A DNA stretch of 64,000 nt from Candidatus Thioglobus sp. (lineage in GTDB: Bacteria; Pseudomonadota; Gammaproteobacteria; PS1; Pseudothioglobaceae), in assembly GCA_028228555.1 (NCBI GenBank), contig JAOJBP010000001.1, forward strand, positions 186,001 through 250,000, read 5' to 3'. Made by a program: the position numbers and the translations under genes. The notes under the pieces are model-generated. The model worked only from the letters and a program-made list of their open reading frames with translations. It searched no databases and was not told the DNA's origin. Each line of letters begins with the position of its first letter. Positions within the stretch are counted from its first letter, which is position 1. This document shows positions 11,656 to 21,009 of the stretch, piece after piece.

Positions 11656-12294
11656 ATGAAATTAATTCTTTTAGGTGCTCCAGGTGCCGGCAAAGGTACT
11701 GTTGCAAAATTACTAACTAAAATTGACGGTTCAGTTCAGATCTCTACAGGCGACATTTTACGTGGTGCGGTAGCAGCAGGCACGGAACTAGGCAAACAAG
11801 CACAAGCAGCGATGAAAGCAGGTGATTTAGTCTCTGACGATTTAATCATGGGCATTATGGAAGAACGCCTTCAAGAAGATGACTGTAAATCTGGCTACTT
11901 ATTGGACGGCTTCCCTCGCACAATTCCACAAGCAGAGGCTTTAAAAGCTTTACTTGAAAAAATGGGTGAAAAGTTAGACGCTGCTGTAGAAATTGACGTC
12001 CCTCGTGGTGTAATTCTTGATCGTCTTACCACGCGTCGTACTTGTGAAAGTTGTGGCGCAATTTACAACACCAAGTCTAATCCTACTAAAGTTGAAGGCG
12101 TTTGTGACAAATGTGGTGGCGCTGCAGTTCAGCGTGAAGATGAAACTGAAGAAGCAATTAGCAACCGTTTAAACGTTTACAACGATCAAACTGCACCTCT
12201 AGTTGGTTTTTACAAAACAGAAGGCTTGTTGCTTTCTGTTAATGCAACTTCGTCTGACGCCGTTATTGATGCAATCAAAGCTAAAATTGGCTAA
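11656..12294 (+). CDS. adk: Adenylate kinase (long form, zinc-type LID)
   Basis: 212 residues. Converts ATP + AMP to two ADP. P-loop GAPGAGKGT is at 7-15, the AMP-binding segment STGDILRGAV follows, and LLDGFPRTIPQAE is the conserved core. The LID carries four Cys in TCESCGAIYN and GVCDKCGG, so it probably binds a structural metal. This is a feature of many Gram-positive and some Gram-negative enzymes and is absent from the E. coli LID. It is monocistronic: its own promoter lies upstream and a terminator follows at 12343. Confidence 0.96.
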   Translation: MKLILLGAPGAGKGTVAKLLTKIDGSVQISTGDILRGAVAAGTELGKQAQAAMKAGDLVSDDLIMGIMEERLQEDDCKSGYLLDGFPRTIPQAEALKALLEKMGEKLDAAVEIDVPRGVILDRLTTRRTCESCGAIYNTKSNPTKVEGVCDKCGGAAVQREDETEEAISNRLNVYNDQTAPLVGFYKTEGLLLSVNATSSDAVIDAIKAKIG

Positions 12295-12342
12295 AGCTTT
12301 CTAGCTTTTTTTTAAACGCTTAATGAGCGTTATAAAGTCCTT

Positions 12343-12381
12343 AAAAACCCCAGTTATATTTTTATATCTGGGGTTTTTTAT
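12343..12381 (+). terminator. Rho-independent terminator after adk
   Basis: AAAAACCCCAG (12343-12353) pairs with CTGGGGTTTTT (12368-12378) around an AT-rich 14-base loop, followed by a T run. It separates adk from dsbD. Confidence 0.85.
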
Positions 12382-12412
12382 TGCGTAAAATTATGTAACC
12401 ATGCTAGGGGGT

Positions 12413-12441
12413 TTGTTTTAAGGTTGCATATGACTTATAAT
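12413..12441 (+). promoter_or_regulatory. Probable dsbD promoter
   Basis: TTGTTT at 12413-12418 and TATAAT at 12436-12441 with a 17-base spacer; the -10 box is consensus and the -35 partial. Transcription would begin around 12448, giving a leader of about 20 bases. TTCTCCT (12441-12447) is also complementary to AGGAGAA (12458-12464), which holds the dsbD ribosome-binding site. That hairpin could form only on transcripts that start further upstream. Confidence 0.45.
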
Positions 12442-12468
12442 TCTCCTAGATATTTTGAGGAGAATCCT

Positions 12469-14703
12469 ATGAAGCGTTTTTTATTGCCACTATTTTTGTT
12501 ATTGCTCTCTAATTTTGCCCAAGCGCAAGGAGAGCTTTTACCAGCTGATGAGGCTTTTGCCTTTAAGGCTAGTGTGGTTAATGATGAAATCGTGCTAGAT
12601 TGGAATATTGCCAATGGTTATTACCTTTATAAAGAAAAAATCAAAATATCGAGTGACTATTCTACGCAGTTAGGTGTGGCTAAATTTCCACCAGCTAAGA
12701 TTAAAAATGACGAATTTTTTGGTAAAGTTGGAATCTATAGAAAGTCTGTCGAAGTCAAAATTCCAGTATTAGAGGGTGATGCAGATTCTTTACTAATGAA
12801 TGTCGTTTTCCAGGGGTGTGCTGATTTAGGCGTTTGTTATCCACCTATCACCAAAGTAGTTGCACTAGACATTAGTACTTTGAAAAAACCCTCTTTGGTT
12901 GATAATGCTTTTGATATGTTTTCTCAGGTTAAGAAAAGCGCTCAATCGGTGGTTGATAAAATACAGCCAATTTCTGATGAGCCCCTACCTGCTGATGAGG
13001 CATTCAAATTTTCAGTTGTTGCCGTTGACGCCAATACGTTAGTTGCTTCGTGGGATATTCATCATGAGTACTATTTATATCATGATAAATTCTTTGTGGA
13101 TGTTACGGGTGCAGAGTTTGGTACCATTAATTTCCCTAAAGGTAAAATCAAAGATGATCCTTTATTCGGTAAAGTACAGACCCATAAAGGCAGACTAGAG
13201 GTTACGCTACCGCTTAAAAATATCCAAACTCAAAATATCAGCTTTACAGCTCGCTACCAAGGTTGCTGGATGGGTGGAATTTGCTATCCGCCGCAAGAAA
13301 AAATTATCAAAATCACTTTACCTGTTCAGGCTGATACACCGCCAACAAGTATCACTAAAAAGTCGCCTGATTCAGCATCTTTAGCCCAAGTTAGCGCTCC
13401 TGACTCACTAAATGAGACAGACAAAATTGCAGCATTATTACAACAAGATAATATTTTTTGGGTGCTGCTCAGCTTCTTTGGTTTTGGTTTATTGTTATCA
13501 CTTACCCCTTGCGTATTTCCAATGATTCCAATTTTATCGGGAATTATTGTTGGCCAAAAAGGTGAGATAACCACTCGAAAAGCACTGATCATGTCGATTG
13601 TGTTTGTCCTAGCAATGAGTGTTACTTATTCTATTGCAGGCGTTTTAGCTGGATACTTTGGTGAAAACTTACAAGTTTTATTCCAGACACCTTGGGTATT
13701 AGTAGTCTTCAGTTTGGTATTTGTTGCGCTGGCTTTTTCTATGTTTGGTTATTATGAAATTCAACTACCTGCTGGCCTACAAGCAAAAATTGCCAGTATG
13801 AGCAACAAGCAAGAAGGTGGTCATCTAATTGGTGTTGCCATAATGGGCTTCTTGTCAGCACTGATCGTTGGTCCTTGTGTTGCGCCACCTTTAGCGGGTG
13901 CGCTAATTTATATCGGCCAAACAGGCGATGCCTTATTGGGTGGATTATCGCTATTTGTTATGAGTCTAGGCATGGGCGCGCCACTAATTCTAATTGGTGC
14001 TGGAGTGTCTAAGCTACCTCGAGCTGGCGGCTGGATGGATAAAGTTAAATACGTTTTTGGTATTCTTATGCTGGCAGTCGCTATTTGGCTACTTGAACGC
14101 ATTATCCCGTCTATTGCTTCATTAGCCCTTTGGGCGGCAATTCTAAGTATTTCACCAATTGCTATGGGTGTCTTAAATAAACTCATGGATACACCAAGCG
14201 CTTGGGCTCGAATCTTTAAAGCAATTGGCCTGTTGATCATGTTCTATGGTATTTTGCTTTGGGGCTTGGTTGCTCGTGGTGGTGGCGATATGTTGGCACC
14301 ATTATCGGGTTGGGGCGCGTCTAACTCTCAAATAGCACAAGTTCATTTATCGTTTGAAAAAATAAAAAGTATCAATGATCTTGACCAGATTTTAGCGAAA
14401 TCTAAAAAAAATAATCAAGTGGTTATGCTAGATTTTTACGCTGATTGGTGTATTTCTTGTAAGGAGCTAGAGCGATTTGTATTTAGCAACAAAGACGTTG
14501 TTGATGGTATGAAAAATGCTATCGCCGTCCAGGCTGATGTGACCAAAAATGATGCGACTGATAAAGCACTCATGGCCAAATTTAATATTATCGGCCCGCC
14601 TGGGATCTTATTCTTCAAGGGGGGTATTGAAGTCCGCTCTCAACGTATTATTGGTGAAATCAATGCCCAAGGGTTTCTTGAGCATCTAAATAAGGTTAAA
14701 TAA
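12469..14703 (+). CDS. dsbD: Thiol:disulfide interchange protein DsbD with two N-terminal domains
   Basis: 744 residues from the ATG at 12469, chosen because GAGGAG lies just upstream and a clean signal peptide follows (about 1-19, ending AQA). DsbD passes electrons from cytoplasmic thioredoxin across the inner membrane to periplasmic thiol proteins. Unusually there are two tandem alpha (nDsbD) domains, each opening with LPADEAF. The first has Cys117/Cys123 in GCADLGVCYPP, the second Cys266/Cys272 in GCWMGGICYPP. The membrane domain (about 335-625) holds LTPCVFPMIP and VGPCVAPP, the redox Cys pair. The C-terminal thioredoxin-like domain has WCISC at about 660-664. Likely co-transcribed with aroQ. 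Confidence 0.93.
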   Translation: MKRFLLPLFLLLLSNFAQAQGELLPADEAFAFKASVVNDEIVLDWNIANGYYLYKEKIKISSDYSTQLGVAKFPPAKIKNDEFFGKVGIYRKSVEVKIPVLEGDADSLLMNVVFQGCADLGVCYPPITKVVALDISTLKKPSLVDNAFDMFSQVKKSAQSVVDKIQPISDEPLPADEAFKFSVVAVDANTLVASWDIHHEYYLYHDKFFVDVTGAEFGTINFPKGKIKDDPLFGKVQTHKGRLEVTLPLKNIQTQNISFTARYQGCWMGGICYPPQEKIIKITLPVQADTPPTSITKKSPDSASLAQVSAPDSLNETDKIAALLQQDNIFWVLLSFFGFGLLLSLTPCVFPMIPILSGIIVGQKGEITTRKALIMSIVFVLAMSVTYSIAGVLAGYFGENLQVLFQTPWVLVVFSLVFVALAFSMFGYYEIQLPAGLQAKIASMSNKQEGGHLIGVAIMGFLSALIVGPCVAPPLAGALIYIGQTGDALLGGLSLFVMSLGMGAPLILIGAGVSKLPRAGGWMDKVKYVFGILMLAVAIWLLERIIPSIASLALWAAILSISPIAMGVLNKLMDTPSAWARIFKAIGLLIMFYGILLWGLVARGGGDMLAPLSGWGASNSQIAQVHLSFEKIKSINDLDQILAKSKKNNQVVMLDFYADWCISCKELERFVFSNKDVVDGMKNAIAVQADVTKNDATDKALMAKFNIIGPPGILFFKGGIEVRSQRIIGEINAQGFLEHLNKVK

Positions 14704-14793
14704 ACACTTAGTCGCTAAAAGTCGTCCAAATCTAACTAACACGCACGATGTTGGTGGTAAAATCAGTTTTATTTGAAAATTGTTATTAACGTT

Positions 14794-15228
14794 ATGGACA
14801 TCTTATTATTAAATGGCCCAAATCTAAATATGCTTGGCTCTCGCGAGCCAGAGCTTTATGGTGCGCAAACGCTTGATGACATTGTTAAGCGCCTAACTCA
14901 GCTTGCAGATGAAGCCGGTCTTAGCCTAGATCACCATCAAGATAATTCTGAAGTTGGTCTGATTGATAAAATTCACGCAGCTAGTAGCAATGGTACAAAA
15001 TACATAATTATCAATCCAGCAGCATTTACACATACATCGGTTGCGTTGCGTGATGCGCTACTAGCTGTAGGCATTGAGTTCACAGAAATTCACCTGTCTA
15101 ACGTTTATAAACGTGAAGACTTTCGTAAAAAATCTTATTTTTCAGACATTGCACAAGGGGTAATTTCAGGCTTTGGCTCTCAAGGCTATGAATTTGCAAT
15201 GAGTGCAGCAATCAAACATATTAAATAA
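14794..15228 (+). CDS. aroQ: 3-dehydroquinate dehydratase, type II
   Basis: 144 residues from the ATG at 14794; an in-frame TTG at 14773 would only add an atypical extension. Third step of the shikimate pathway, dehydration of 3-dehydroquinate. The N-terminus [19 protein letters not shown] and the following ELYG carry the conserved loop Arg and Tyr of type II enzymes. [10 protein letters not shown] and [19 protein letters not shown] are the other family blocks. It lies between dsbD and accB, a common order in gammaproteobacteria. Confidence 0.95.
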   Translation: MDILLLNGPNLNMLGSREPELYGAQTLDDIVKRLTQLADEAGLSLDHHQDNSEVGLIDKIHAASSNGTKYIIINPAAFTHTSVALRDALLAVGIEFTEIHLSNVYKREDFRKKSYFSDIAQGVISGFGSQGYEFAMSAAIKHIK

Positions 15229-15241
15229 AGAGAGTAAAAAA

Positions 15242-15685
15242 ATGGATATACGCAAAGTAAAAAAACTAATGGAATTGTTAGAGCAATCTGGCATGGCAGA
15301 AATTGAAATTCACGAAGGTGAGGAGTCTGTTCGGATATCTCGCTATGGCGACGCTCCAATGATGCCCGCACCGATGGCAATGCCGGTGGCTGCTGCTCCT
15401 GTAGCGATCGCAGAAAAGGTGGCACCTATTGATCCAGTTAAGGTTATTGATGGTCATCCAATCACATCACCAATGGTAGGAACTTTCTATGGCTCTGCTT
15501 CACCAACATCTGACTCATTTGTCTCTATTGGTCAGCATGTTAATCAAGGTGATACAATTTGTATCGTTGAAGCAATGAAGATCATGAATCAAATTGAAGC
15601 GGATCAATCAGGTACCGTGACTGAAATCTTGTGTAGAGATGGAGATGCTGTTGAATTTGGGCAAACGTTGGTTGTTATTAAATGA
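15242..15685 (+). CDS. accB: Biotin carboxyl carrier protein of acetyl-CoA carboxylase
   Basis: 147 residues from the ATG at 15242, preceded by AGAGAG. Carries the biotin of acetyl-CoA carboxylase, the first committed step of fatty-acid synthesis. An N-terminal helical region ([18 protein letters not shown]) is joined by a Pro/Ala/Met-rich linker (about 38-60) to the biotinyl domain, where EAMKIMN gives the biotinylated Lys113. The stop overlaps the accC start (ATGA), showing coupling with the carboxylase subunit. Confidence 0.96.
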   Translation: MDIRKVKKLMELLEQSGMAEIEIHEGEESVRISRYGDAPMMPAPMAMPVAAAPVAIAEKVAPIDPVKVIDGHPITSPMVGTFYGSASPTSDSFVSIGQHVNQGDTICIVEAMKIMNQIEADQSGTVTEILCRDGDAVEFGQTLVVIK

Positions 15686-17043
15686 TAGCAATGAAGAAGA
15701 TTCAAAAAGTCCTGATTGCCAATCGTGGTGAAATTGCGCTTAGAGTTTTGCGAGCTTGTAAAGAGCTAGGCGTTAAAACCGTGGCTGTTTATTCAACAGC
15801 AGATAAAGATTTAAAACATGTTCGTCTTGCAGATGAGGCCGTTTGTATTGGTCCATATCCTTCAGCCGATAGTTATTTAAACATTCCGGCACTCATTGCA
15901 GCAGCAGAAGTAACCCATGCAGATGCTATTCATCCAGGCTATGGCTTTTTATCAGAAAGTGCTGATTTTGCCCAGCGTGTTGAAGAGTGTGGCTTTATTT
16001 TTATTGGTCCAAGGGCGAAAAATATTCGCGTTATGGGTGACAAGGTTGCCGCTATTGAAGCTATGCAAAAATCGGGCGTCCCTTGTGTGCCTGGCTCTGA
16101 TGGCGCATTGGGTGAGAATCCAATCCAAAATATGGAAATTGCTCGTAATATTGGCTTACCAATTATCATTAAAGCTTCCGGCGGCGGCGGTGGTCGTGGC
16201 ATGCAAGTCGTAGAGAATGAATCTGACTTAGCAAGCTCTATTGAACTTGCTAAGTCAGAAGGTTTAAGTTTTTTTGGCAATCCAGAAGTCTACATGGAGA
16301 AATTTTTAACCACACCTCGACATGTAGAAATCCAAATCCTTGCCGATGAGCATGGCAATGCTGTGCATTTGGGTGAGCGAGATTGCTCTATGCAACGTCG
16401 CCATCAAAAAGTCGTAGAAGAGGCGCCAGCACCCGGTATATCTCCAGAATTGCGTAACAAAATTGGCTCGATTTGTACTAAAGCGTGTCAGGCGATTAGT
16501 TATCGTGGCGCAGGTACATTTGAATTTTTATTTGAAAATGACGAGTTTTATTTCATTGAAATGAATACGCGTGTGCAAGTAGAGCATACGATTACTGAAA
16601 TGATAACTGGTGTTGATATCGTGCGTGAGCAGATACTGATTGCTGATGGACAAAAACTGTCTTTCACACAAGATGATATCACCATTAAAGGCTACTCAAT
16701 TGAATGTCGCATTAATGCCGAAGATCCTAACAACTTTATGCCTTCGCCAGGAAAAATCACGCAATATCATGTTGCTGGTGGCCTCGGTGTGCGTGTAGAT
16801 TCGCATGTTTATAATGGTTATACCGTGCCACCACATTACGATTCAATGATTGGTAAATTAATCACTTTTTCTGATACGCGACTTGGTGCTATTGTTAAAA
16901 TGAAAAATGCTCTGGATGAAATGGTGATTGATGGTATTAAAACCAACATTCCTTTACAAAGAAGAATTATGGAAGACAAAGTGTTTCAAAAAGGTGGCAT
17001 GAATATTCACTATCTTGAAAAAATGCTTGGAGAACCACACTAA
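15682..17043 (+). CDS. accC: Biotin carboxylase subunit of acetyl-CoA carboxylase
   Basis: 453 residues; a second ATG at 15691 would give 450. ATP-dependent carboxylation of AccB-biotin. It has the N-terminal [14 protein letters not shown] block, the ATP-grasp glycine loop [12 protein letters not shown], the [19 protein letters not shown] segment, and the catalytic [16 protein letters not shown]. It overlaps accB by four bases. accA and accD (the carboxyltransferase) are not in the window, as is normal. Confidence 0.97.
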   Translation: MIAMKKIQKVLIANRGEIALRVLRACKELGVKTVAVYSTADKDLKHVRLADEAVCIGPYPSADSYLNIPALIAAAEVTHADAIHPGYGFLSESADFAQRVEECGFIFIGPRAKNIRVMGDKVAAIEAMQKSGVPCVPGSDGALGENPIQNMEIARNIGLPIIIKASGGGGGRGMQVVENESDLASSIELAKSEGLSFFGNPEVYMEKFLTTPRHVEIQILADEHGNAVHLGERDCSMQRRHQKVVEEAPAPGISPELRNKIGSICTKACQAISYRGAGTFEFLFENDEFYFIEMNTRVQVEHTITEMITGVDIVREQILIADGQKLSFTQDDITIKGYSIECRINAEDPNNFMPSPGKITQYHVAGGLGVRVDSHVYNGYTVPPHYDSMIGKLITFSDTRLGAIVKMKNALDEMVIDGIKTNIPLQRRIMEDKVFQKGGMNIHYLEKMLGEPH

Positions 17044-17057
17044 GATTTTATAAAATT

Positions 17058-18089
17058 ATGATTAAAGCAGGCATTATTGGTGGCACCGGCTATACCGGTG
17101 TAGAATTATTAAGACTTCTTCATAACCATACTGGTGTTGAAGTGGTTGCGATTAGCTCTCGCTCTCTTAATGGAAAACGGGTTGATGGCATTTTTCCTTC
17201 ACTAGTCGGGCATTCGGACCTTGTCTTTTCGCTGCCTAGTGACAATATTCTCAACACTTGTGACGTTATTTTCTTTGCAACACCCCACGGTGTTGCTATG
17301 GAAGGTGCGGGTGCTTTTATTGATAAAGGCATTAAAGTAATTGACCTAGGCGCTGATTTTAGAATTACAGATCAAACTGAGTGGTCTAAATGGTACGGCA
17401 TGGAACATACTCAAGCAGAGCTACTTAATTCAGCTGTTTATGGATTGCCAGAAACCAACCGAGCTCAAGTTAAAGATGCAATGTTGTTGGCCAATCCAGG
17501 CTGCTACCCGACAGCTGTTCAATTAGCGCTAAAACCGCTTATTGAAAATAAGCTAATTAGCCTTTCTGGTATTGTTGCTGATTGTAAATCTGGAGTCAGT
17601 GGCGCTGGTCGCGGCGCTAATCAAGCCATGCTTTTATGTGAAACTAGCGAAAGTCTAAAATCGTATGGAGTTACTGGACATCGTCATTATCCTGAGATCA
17701 AGCAGGCCCTTGAAATCTTAGCAGGTGAACCAGTTAACTTTACATTTGTTCCTCATTTAGTGCCTATGATTCGTGGCATGCAGGCTACAATTTATGTAGA
17801 TCTGCTTAATGAAAATATAGATATAAGACCTTATTTTGTCGATACCTATTCTAATGAGCCTTTTGTTACAATATTAGGTGATGGAGTTTATCCGGAAACG
17901 CGTAGTGTTAAGTCGTCGAACTTTTGCCAGATTTCAGTTCAGAAAATTCCGAATAGCAATAAGTTAGTTATTATGTCGGTGATTGATAATTTAGTTAAGG
18001 GTGCTTCCGGCCAAGCCATTCAAAATATGAATATTATGTTTGACCTTGATGAAACATCAGGACTAACATCCATTGGGTTATTACCTTAA
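17058..18089 (+). CDS. argC: N-acetyl-gamma-glutamyl-phosphate reductase
   Basis: 343 residues, standard size. NADPH-dependent third step of arginine biosynthesis. The N-terminal nucleotide-binding loop is [17 protein letters not shown], the catalytic Cys is in NPGCYPTAV, and VSGAGRGA plus [12 protein letters not shown] are further family blocks. It follows accC by 14 bases and precedes erpA by 17, so it may sit in a longer transcript; the argC-erpA pair is common in gammaproteobacteria. Confidence 0.96.
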   Translation: MIKAGIIGGTGYTGVELLRLLHNHTGVEVVAISSRSLNGKRVDGIFPSLVGHSDLVFSLPSDNILNTCDVIFFATPHGVAMEGAGAFIDKGIKVIDLGADFRITDQTEWSKWYGMEHTQAELLNSAVYGLPETNRAQVKDAMLLANPGCYPTAVQLALKPLIENKLISLSGIVADCKSGVSGAGRGANQAMLLCETSESLKSYGVTGHRHYPEIKQALEILAGEPVNFTFVPHLVPMIRGMQATIYVDLLNENIDIRPYFVDTYSNEPFVTILGDGVYPETRSVKSSNFCQISVQKIPNSNKLVIMSVIDNLVKGASGQAIQNMNIMFDLDETSGLTSIGLLP

Positions 18090-18106
18090 TTTACAGAGGC
18101 CTTAAT

Positions 18107-18460
18107 ATGTCAGAAACATTAGAATTAGAATCAGCAGATATTATTTTCAGCGATAACGCTGCTAATAAAGTATCAACATTGATTAAAGAAGAAAAAAACG
18201 ATGATCTACGCCTAAGAGTGTATATCACAGGTGGTGGTTGTTCAGGTTTCTCCTATGGGTTTACGTTTGATCAAGAACATAAAGAGGGAGACTCGGGCGT
18301 TGAAAAAAATGGCGTTCAATTGGTAATAGACCCAATGAGCTATCAGTACCTTATTGGTGCAACTGTTGATTATTTAGAAGACCTTCAAGGATCGCGATTC
18401 ATTATTCACAACCCTAATGCTAAAACTACTTGTGGTTGTGGCTCGTCTTTTTCAGTCTAG
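18107..18460 (+). CDS. erpA: Iron-sulfur cluster insertion protein ErpA
   Basis: 117 residues, A-type Fe-S carrier. It delivers clusters to target apoproteins, in E. coli including the isoprenoid enzymes IspG and IspH. The three conserved Cys ligands are visible: one in [11 protein letters not shown] and two in CGCGSSF at the C-terminus. [16 protein letters not shown] is the family ending. ErpA is favoured over IscA because of the argC neighbour and the absence of isc genes nearby; the motifs alone would not separate them fully. Confidence 0.9.
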   Translation: MSETLELESADIIFSDNAANKVSTLIKEEKNDDLRLRVYITGGGCSGFSYGFTFDQEHKEGDSGVEKNGVQLVIDPMSYQYLIGATVDYLEDLQGSRFIIHNPNAKTTCGCGSSFSV

Positions 18461-18606
18461 GGTGTTATTGGTCAAATTTTATATTATGAAGTTATTTTTT
18501 ATATAATGAAAAATTGAGATTAATTCAAGGTAGCCTATTTAATAACAGTTAATAATAAGTATGGCTTCCCCGCTATAAGCATGAGGTGGCTTAATAAGGA
18601 GATAAT

Positions 18607-19743
18607 ATGATTGAATACATTCCAGGCCTTGCAGGCATTCCAGCAACAGAATCTTCCATCTCATCAATTGATGGGAAAAATGGTATATTGGCATATCGTG
18701 GCTACTCTATTAAAGATCTCGCAAAAAACGCCTCTTTCGAAGAGGTTGCAATGCTGCTTAGAGATGGTGAATTGCCCAGTGCAGAAGAGCTAAAAGAATT
18801 CCAATGTGTGCTTCATAAGCGGTACGAAGTTAAACGTAATATTCGCCAAATGATGTGGGCTTTGCCAACAGATGGCCACCCAATGGATGTTTTGCAAACT
18901 GCAATTGCAGCGATGGCTACTTTCTATCCAGGCGCAGGTGCAAAAGATCCAGATTCTGCTTTTACTCAAAATGCCCTCACTAAAATTATCGCCAACATGA
19001 GCACTCTGGTGGCTATGTGGGCGAGAATTCGTGCAGGCTATGATCCAATTCCACCTAGCAGACACATGTCTTATGCGAAAAATTTTCTTTACATGTCTTT
19101 TGGTGAAGAGCCAGATGATGATATTGTTCAGTTGTTCGACGCCTGTTTAATTTTGCATGCTGAACATACCATTAACGCTAGCACCTTCTCAGCTATGGTA
19201 ACCGCCTCAACATTGGCCAACCCTTTTGCTTCAATTTCTGCAGCAGTAGGAACCCTAGCTGGCTCACTACATGGTGGTGCGAACGAAGATGTGCTTAAGA
19301 TGTTGGACGAAATTGGAGATGTAAAAAATGTTCGTGGCTACATTGAAGGTCGACTAAAAAATAAACAGGTGATCATGGGAATGGGTCATCGCGAATATCG
19401 CGTTAAAGATCCTCGTGCAACTATCTTGCAAGAAATGATCGAAGCCTATATTAAAAAATCAGGCATTATATTATCTAAGCGTTATGAAACGGCATTAGAG
19501 GTGGAGCGGGTTTGTGAAGAGTTGCTTGCTCCAAAGGGCGTATATCCAAACGTAGATTTTTATTCAGGTATCTTGTATTCTGAAATTTTTAAAATTCCGA
19601 AAGAACACTTCACGCCAATTTTTGCCATGGCTCGTTCTGCTGGTTGGGCGGCACATTGGCATGAGCAAGTAGGGCAAAATAGAATCTTTAGACCAACTCA
19701 AATATATGTCGGTCAAGATTTTAGAGACTACCCAACTAAGTAA
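18607..19743 (+). CDS. gltA: Citrate synthase (short form)
   Basis: 378 residues, clearly shorter than the roughly 427-residue NADH-sensitive enzyme of E. coli and closer to the short dimeric type found in Bacillus and archaea and to methylcitrate synthases. Condenses acetyl-CoA with oxaloacetate. Active-site residues are visible: His in [10 protein letters not shown], His in [15 protein letters not shown], and Asp in PNVDFYSG. A strong ribosome site (AAGGAGA) precedes the start. No methylcitrate-cycle genes (prpB, prpD) adjoin, so citrate synthase is preferred, but 2-methylcitrate activity cannot be excluded from sequence. Confidence 0.88.
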   Translation: MIEYIPGLAGIPATESSISSIDGKNGILAYRGYSIKDLAKNASFEEVAMLLRDGELPSAEELKEFQCVLHKRYEVKRNIRQMMWALPTDGHPMDVLQTAIAAMATFYPGAGAKDPDSAFTQNALTKIIANMSTLVAMWARIRAGYDPIPPSRHMSYAKNFLYMSFGEEPDDDIVQLFDACLILHAEHTINASTFSAMVTASTLANPFASISAAVGTLAGSLHGGANEDVLKMLDEIGDVKNVRGYIEGRLKNKQVIMGMGHREYRVKDPRATILQEMIEAYIKKSGIILSKRYETALEVERVCEELLAPKGVYPNVDFYSGILYSEIFKIPKEHFTPIFAMARSAGWAAHWHEQVGQNRIFRPTQIYVGQDFRDYPTK

Positions 19744-19747
19744 ACTT

Positions 19748-20488
19748 ATGAACAATACCACCCATTTTGGCTTTAAAGATGTAGCCACTGAAGACAAACA
19801 AGGCCTTGTAAGGGGTGTATTTGATTCAGTTGCTAGCAAGTATGATCTCATGAATGACGTCCTGTCATTTGGTGCTCATCGCTTATGGAAGCGCTACACT
19901 ATCGCATCTTCAAATGTTAAAACGGGTGATAAAGTGCTTGATATTGCTGGCGGAACAGGCGATCTAGCCATTGAGTTTCGAAAGAAAGTTGGTGATTCTG
20001 GTCAAGTTATCCTATCTGATATTAACGCTGCTATGCTGGGTGAAGGTCGTAAAAACTTAATAAACAAAGGTATTTTTGGAGTGGATTATGTGCAGCTTAA
20101 CGCCCAGCATCTGCCGTTTGAAGACAATACCTTTGATTGTGTTTCTATTGCTTTTGGCCTTAGGAATGTCACTGACAAAGATCAAGCATTGAGTGAAATG
20201 CAAAGAATTTTAAAACCAGGTGGCTGTTTGTTAATTTTAGAATTTTCGACCACAGACTCTGAATTTTTAAAAAAATTCTACGACTTTTATTCGTTTAATG
20301 TCATGCCAAAACTAGGTGGCATTATTGCTGATGATGAGGAGTCATATCAATATTTAGCAGAGTCTATCCGCAAGCATCCTGACCAAGAAACTCTAAAAAA
20401 CATGGTACTTGAGGCGGGTTTTGGCTTTTGTGAATATCACAACCTTTCAGGTGGTATTGTGGCCCTTCATAAAGGTATAAAAACCTAA
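19748..20488 (+). CDS. ubiE: Ubiquinone/menaquinone biosynthesis C-methyltransferase
   Basis: 246 residues from the ATG at 19748; upstream codons of the same frame overlap gltA and are unlikely. SAM-dependent C-methylation of the quinone ring. The family start [25 protein letters not shown] is followed by YDLMND. The SAM motif is [14 protein letters not shown] and the C-terminal motif is [12 protein letters not shown]. It heads a ubiE-ubiJ-ubiB set, the standard aerobic ubiquinone cluster, supplying the quinone for the bc1 complex encoded at 51327-53849. Confidence 0.96.
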   Translation: MNNTTHFGFKDVATEDKQGLVRGVFDSVASKYDLMNDVLSFGAHRLWKRYTIASSNVKTGDKVLDIAGGTGDLAIEFRKKVGDSGQVILSDINAAMLGEGRKNLINKGIFGVDYVQLNAQHLPFEDNTFDCVSIAFGLRNVTDKDQALSEMQRILKPGGCLLILEFSTTDSEFLKKFYDFYSFNVMPKLGGIIADDEESYQYLAESIRKHPDQETLKNMVLEAGFGFCEYHNLSGGIVALHKGIKT

Positions 20489-20494
20489 GACGTT

Positions 20495-21007
20495 ATGCAG
20501 CACTTTGTTCTTGAGCAAGCACTTAATTTTCTAATTCAAAACGGTTCGATTGATATCAAGCCCCTGGAGTCAAAGGTTATTCGATTTTCTCTAATCGATC
20601 CGCTCTTAGAAGTTAACTTTGTTTGCACCAATGATCGGATTTTTGTTACTAGTGATACTAGTGCTCCTAGTGATGTTGATATCAAACTCAAACCCAATGT
20701 ATTTTTTGCACTATTTAAGGGTGAAGATCTTACTGATCTTCTTAGGCAGGATAAAATCCAAATTCATGGTGATGTAAAAACTGCCCAGCTATTAGTCGAC
20801 TTATTAACAAAAACTGATATAGACTTAGAAGAAATTCTGTCTCAATATACTGGTGACATAGTTGCACATGAAATTGGCAAAAAAGCCGAAAAATTTAAAC
20901 AAATTGCCAAAGACTCACCCAACCCAATCGAGGCGCTTAAAAACGGGCTCAGTGGCTTATTGATCAATCCAAAAGTTTCAAAAAAATATACCAGTAAAAA
21001 CCCATAG
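20495..21007 (+). CDS. ubiJ: Ubiquinone biosynthesis accessory factor UbiJ (SCP2 domain)
   Basis: 170 residues with an N-terminal SCP2-like lipid-binding fold (IRFSLIDPLLEVNFVCTNDRIFVT, IKLKPNVFFALFKGEDLTDLLRQDKIQIHGD). A helical C-terminal part follows with HEIGKKAEKFK. UbiJ binds ubiquinone precursors and organises the soluble Ubi complex. Sequence conservation is modest, but the position between ubiE and ubiB is diagnostic. It is separated from ubiE by six bases and from ubiB by two, so the three are very likely one operon. Confidence 0.88.
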   Translation: MQHFVLEQALNFLIQNGSIDIKPLESKVIRFSLIDPLLEVNFVCTNDRIFVTSDTSAPSDVDIKLKPNVFFALFKGEDLTDLLRQDKIQIHGDVKTAQLLVDLLTKTDIDLEEILSQYTGDIVAHEIGKKAEKFKQIAKDSPNPIEALKNGLSGLLINPKVSKKYTSKNP

Positions 21008-21009
21008 CC

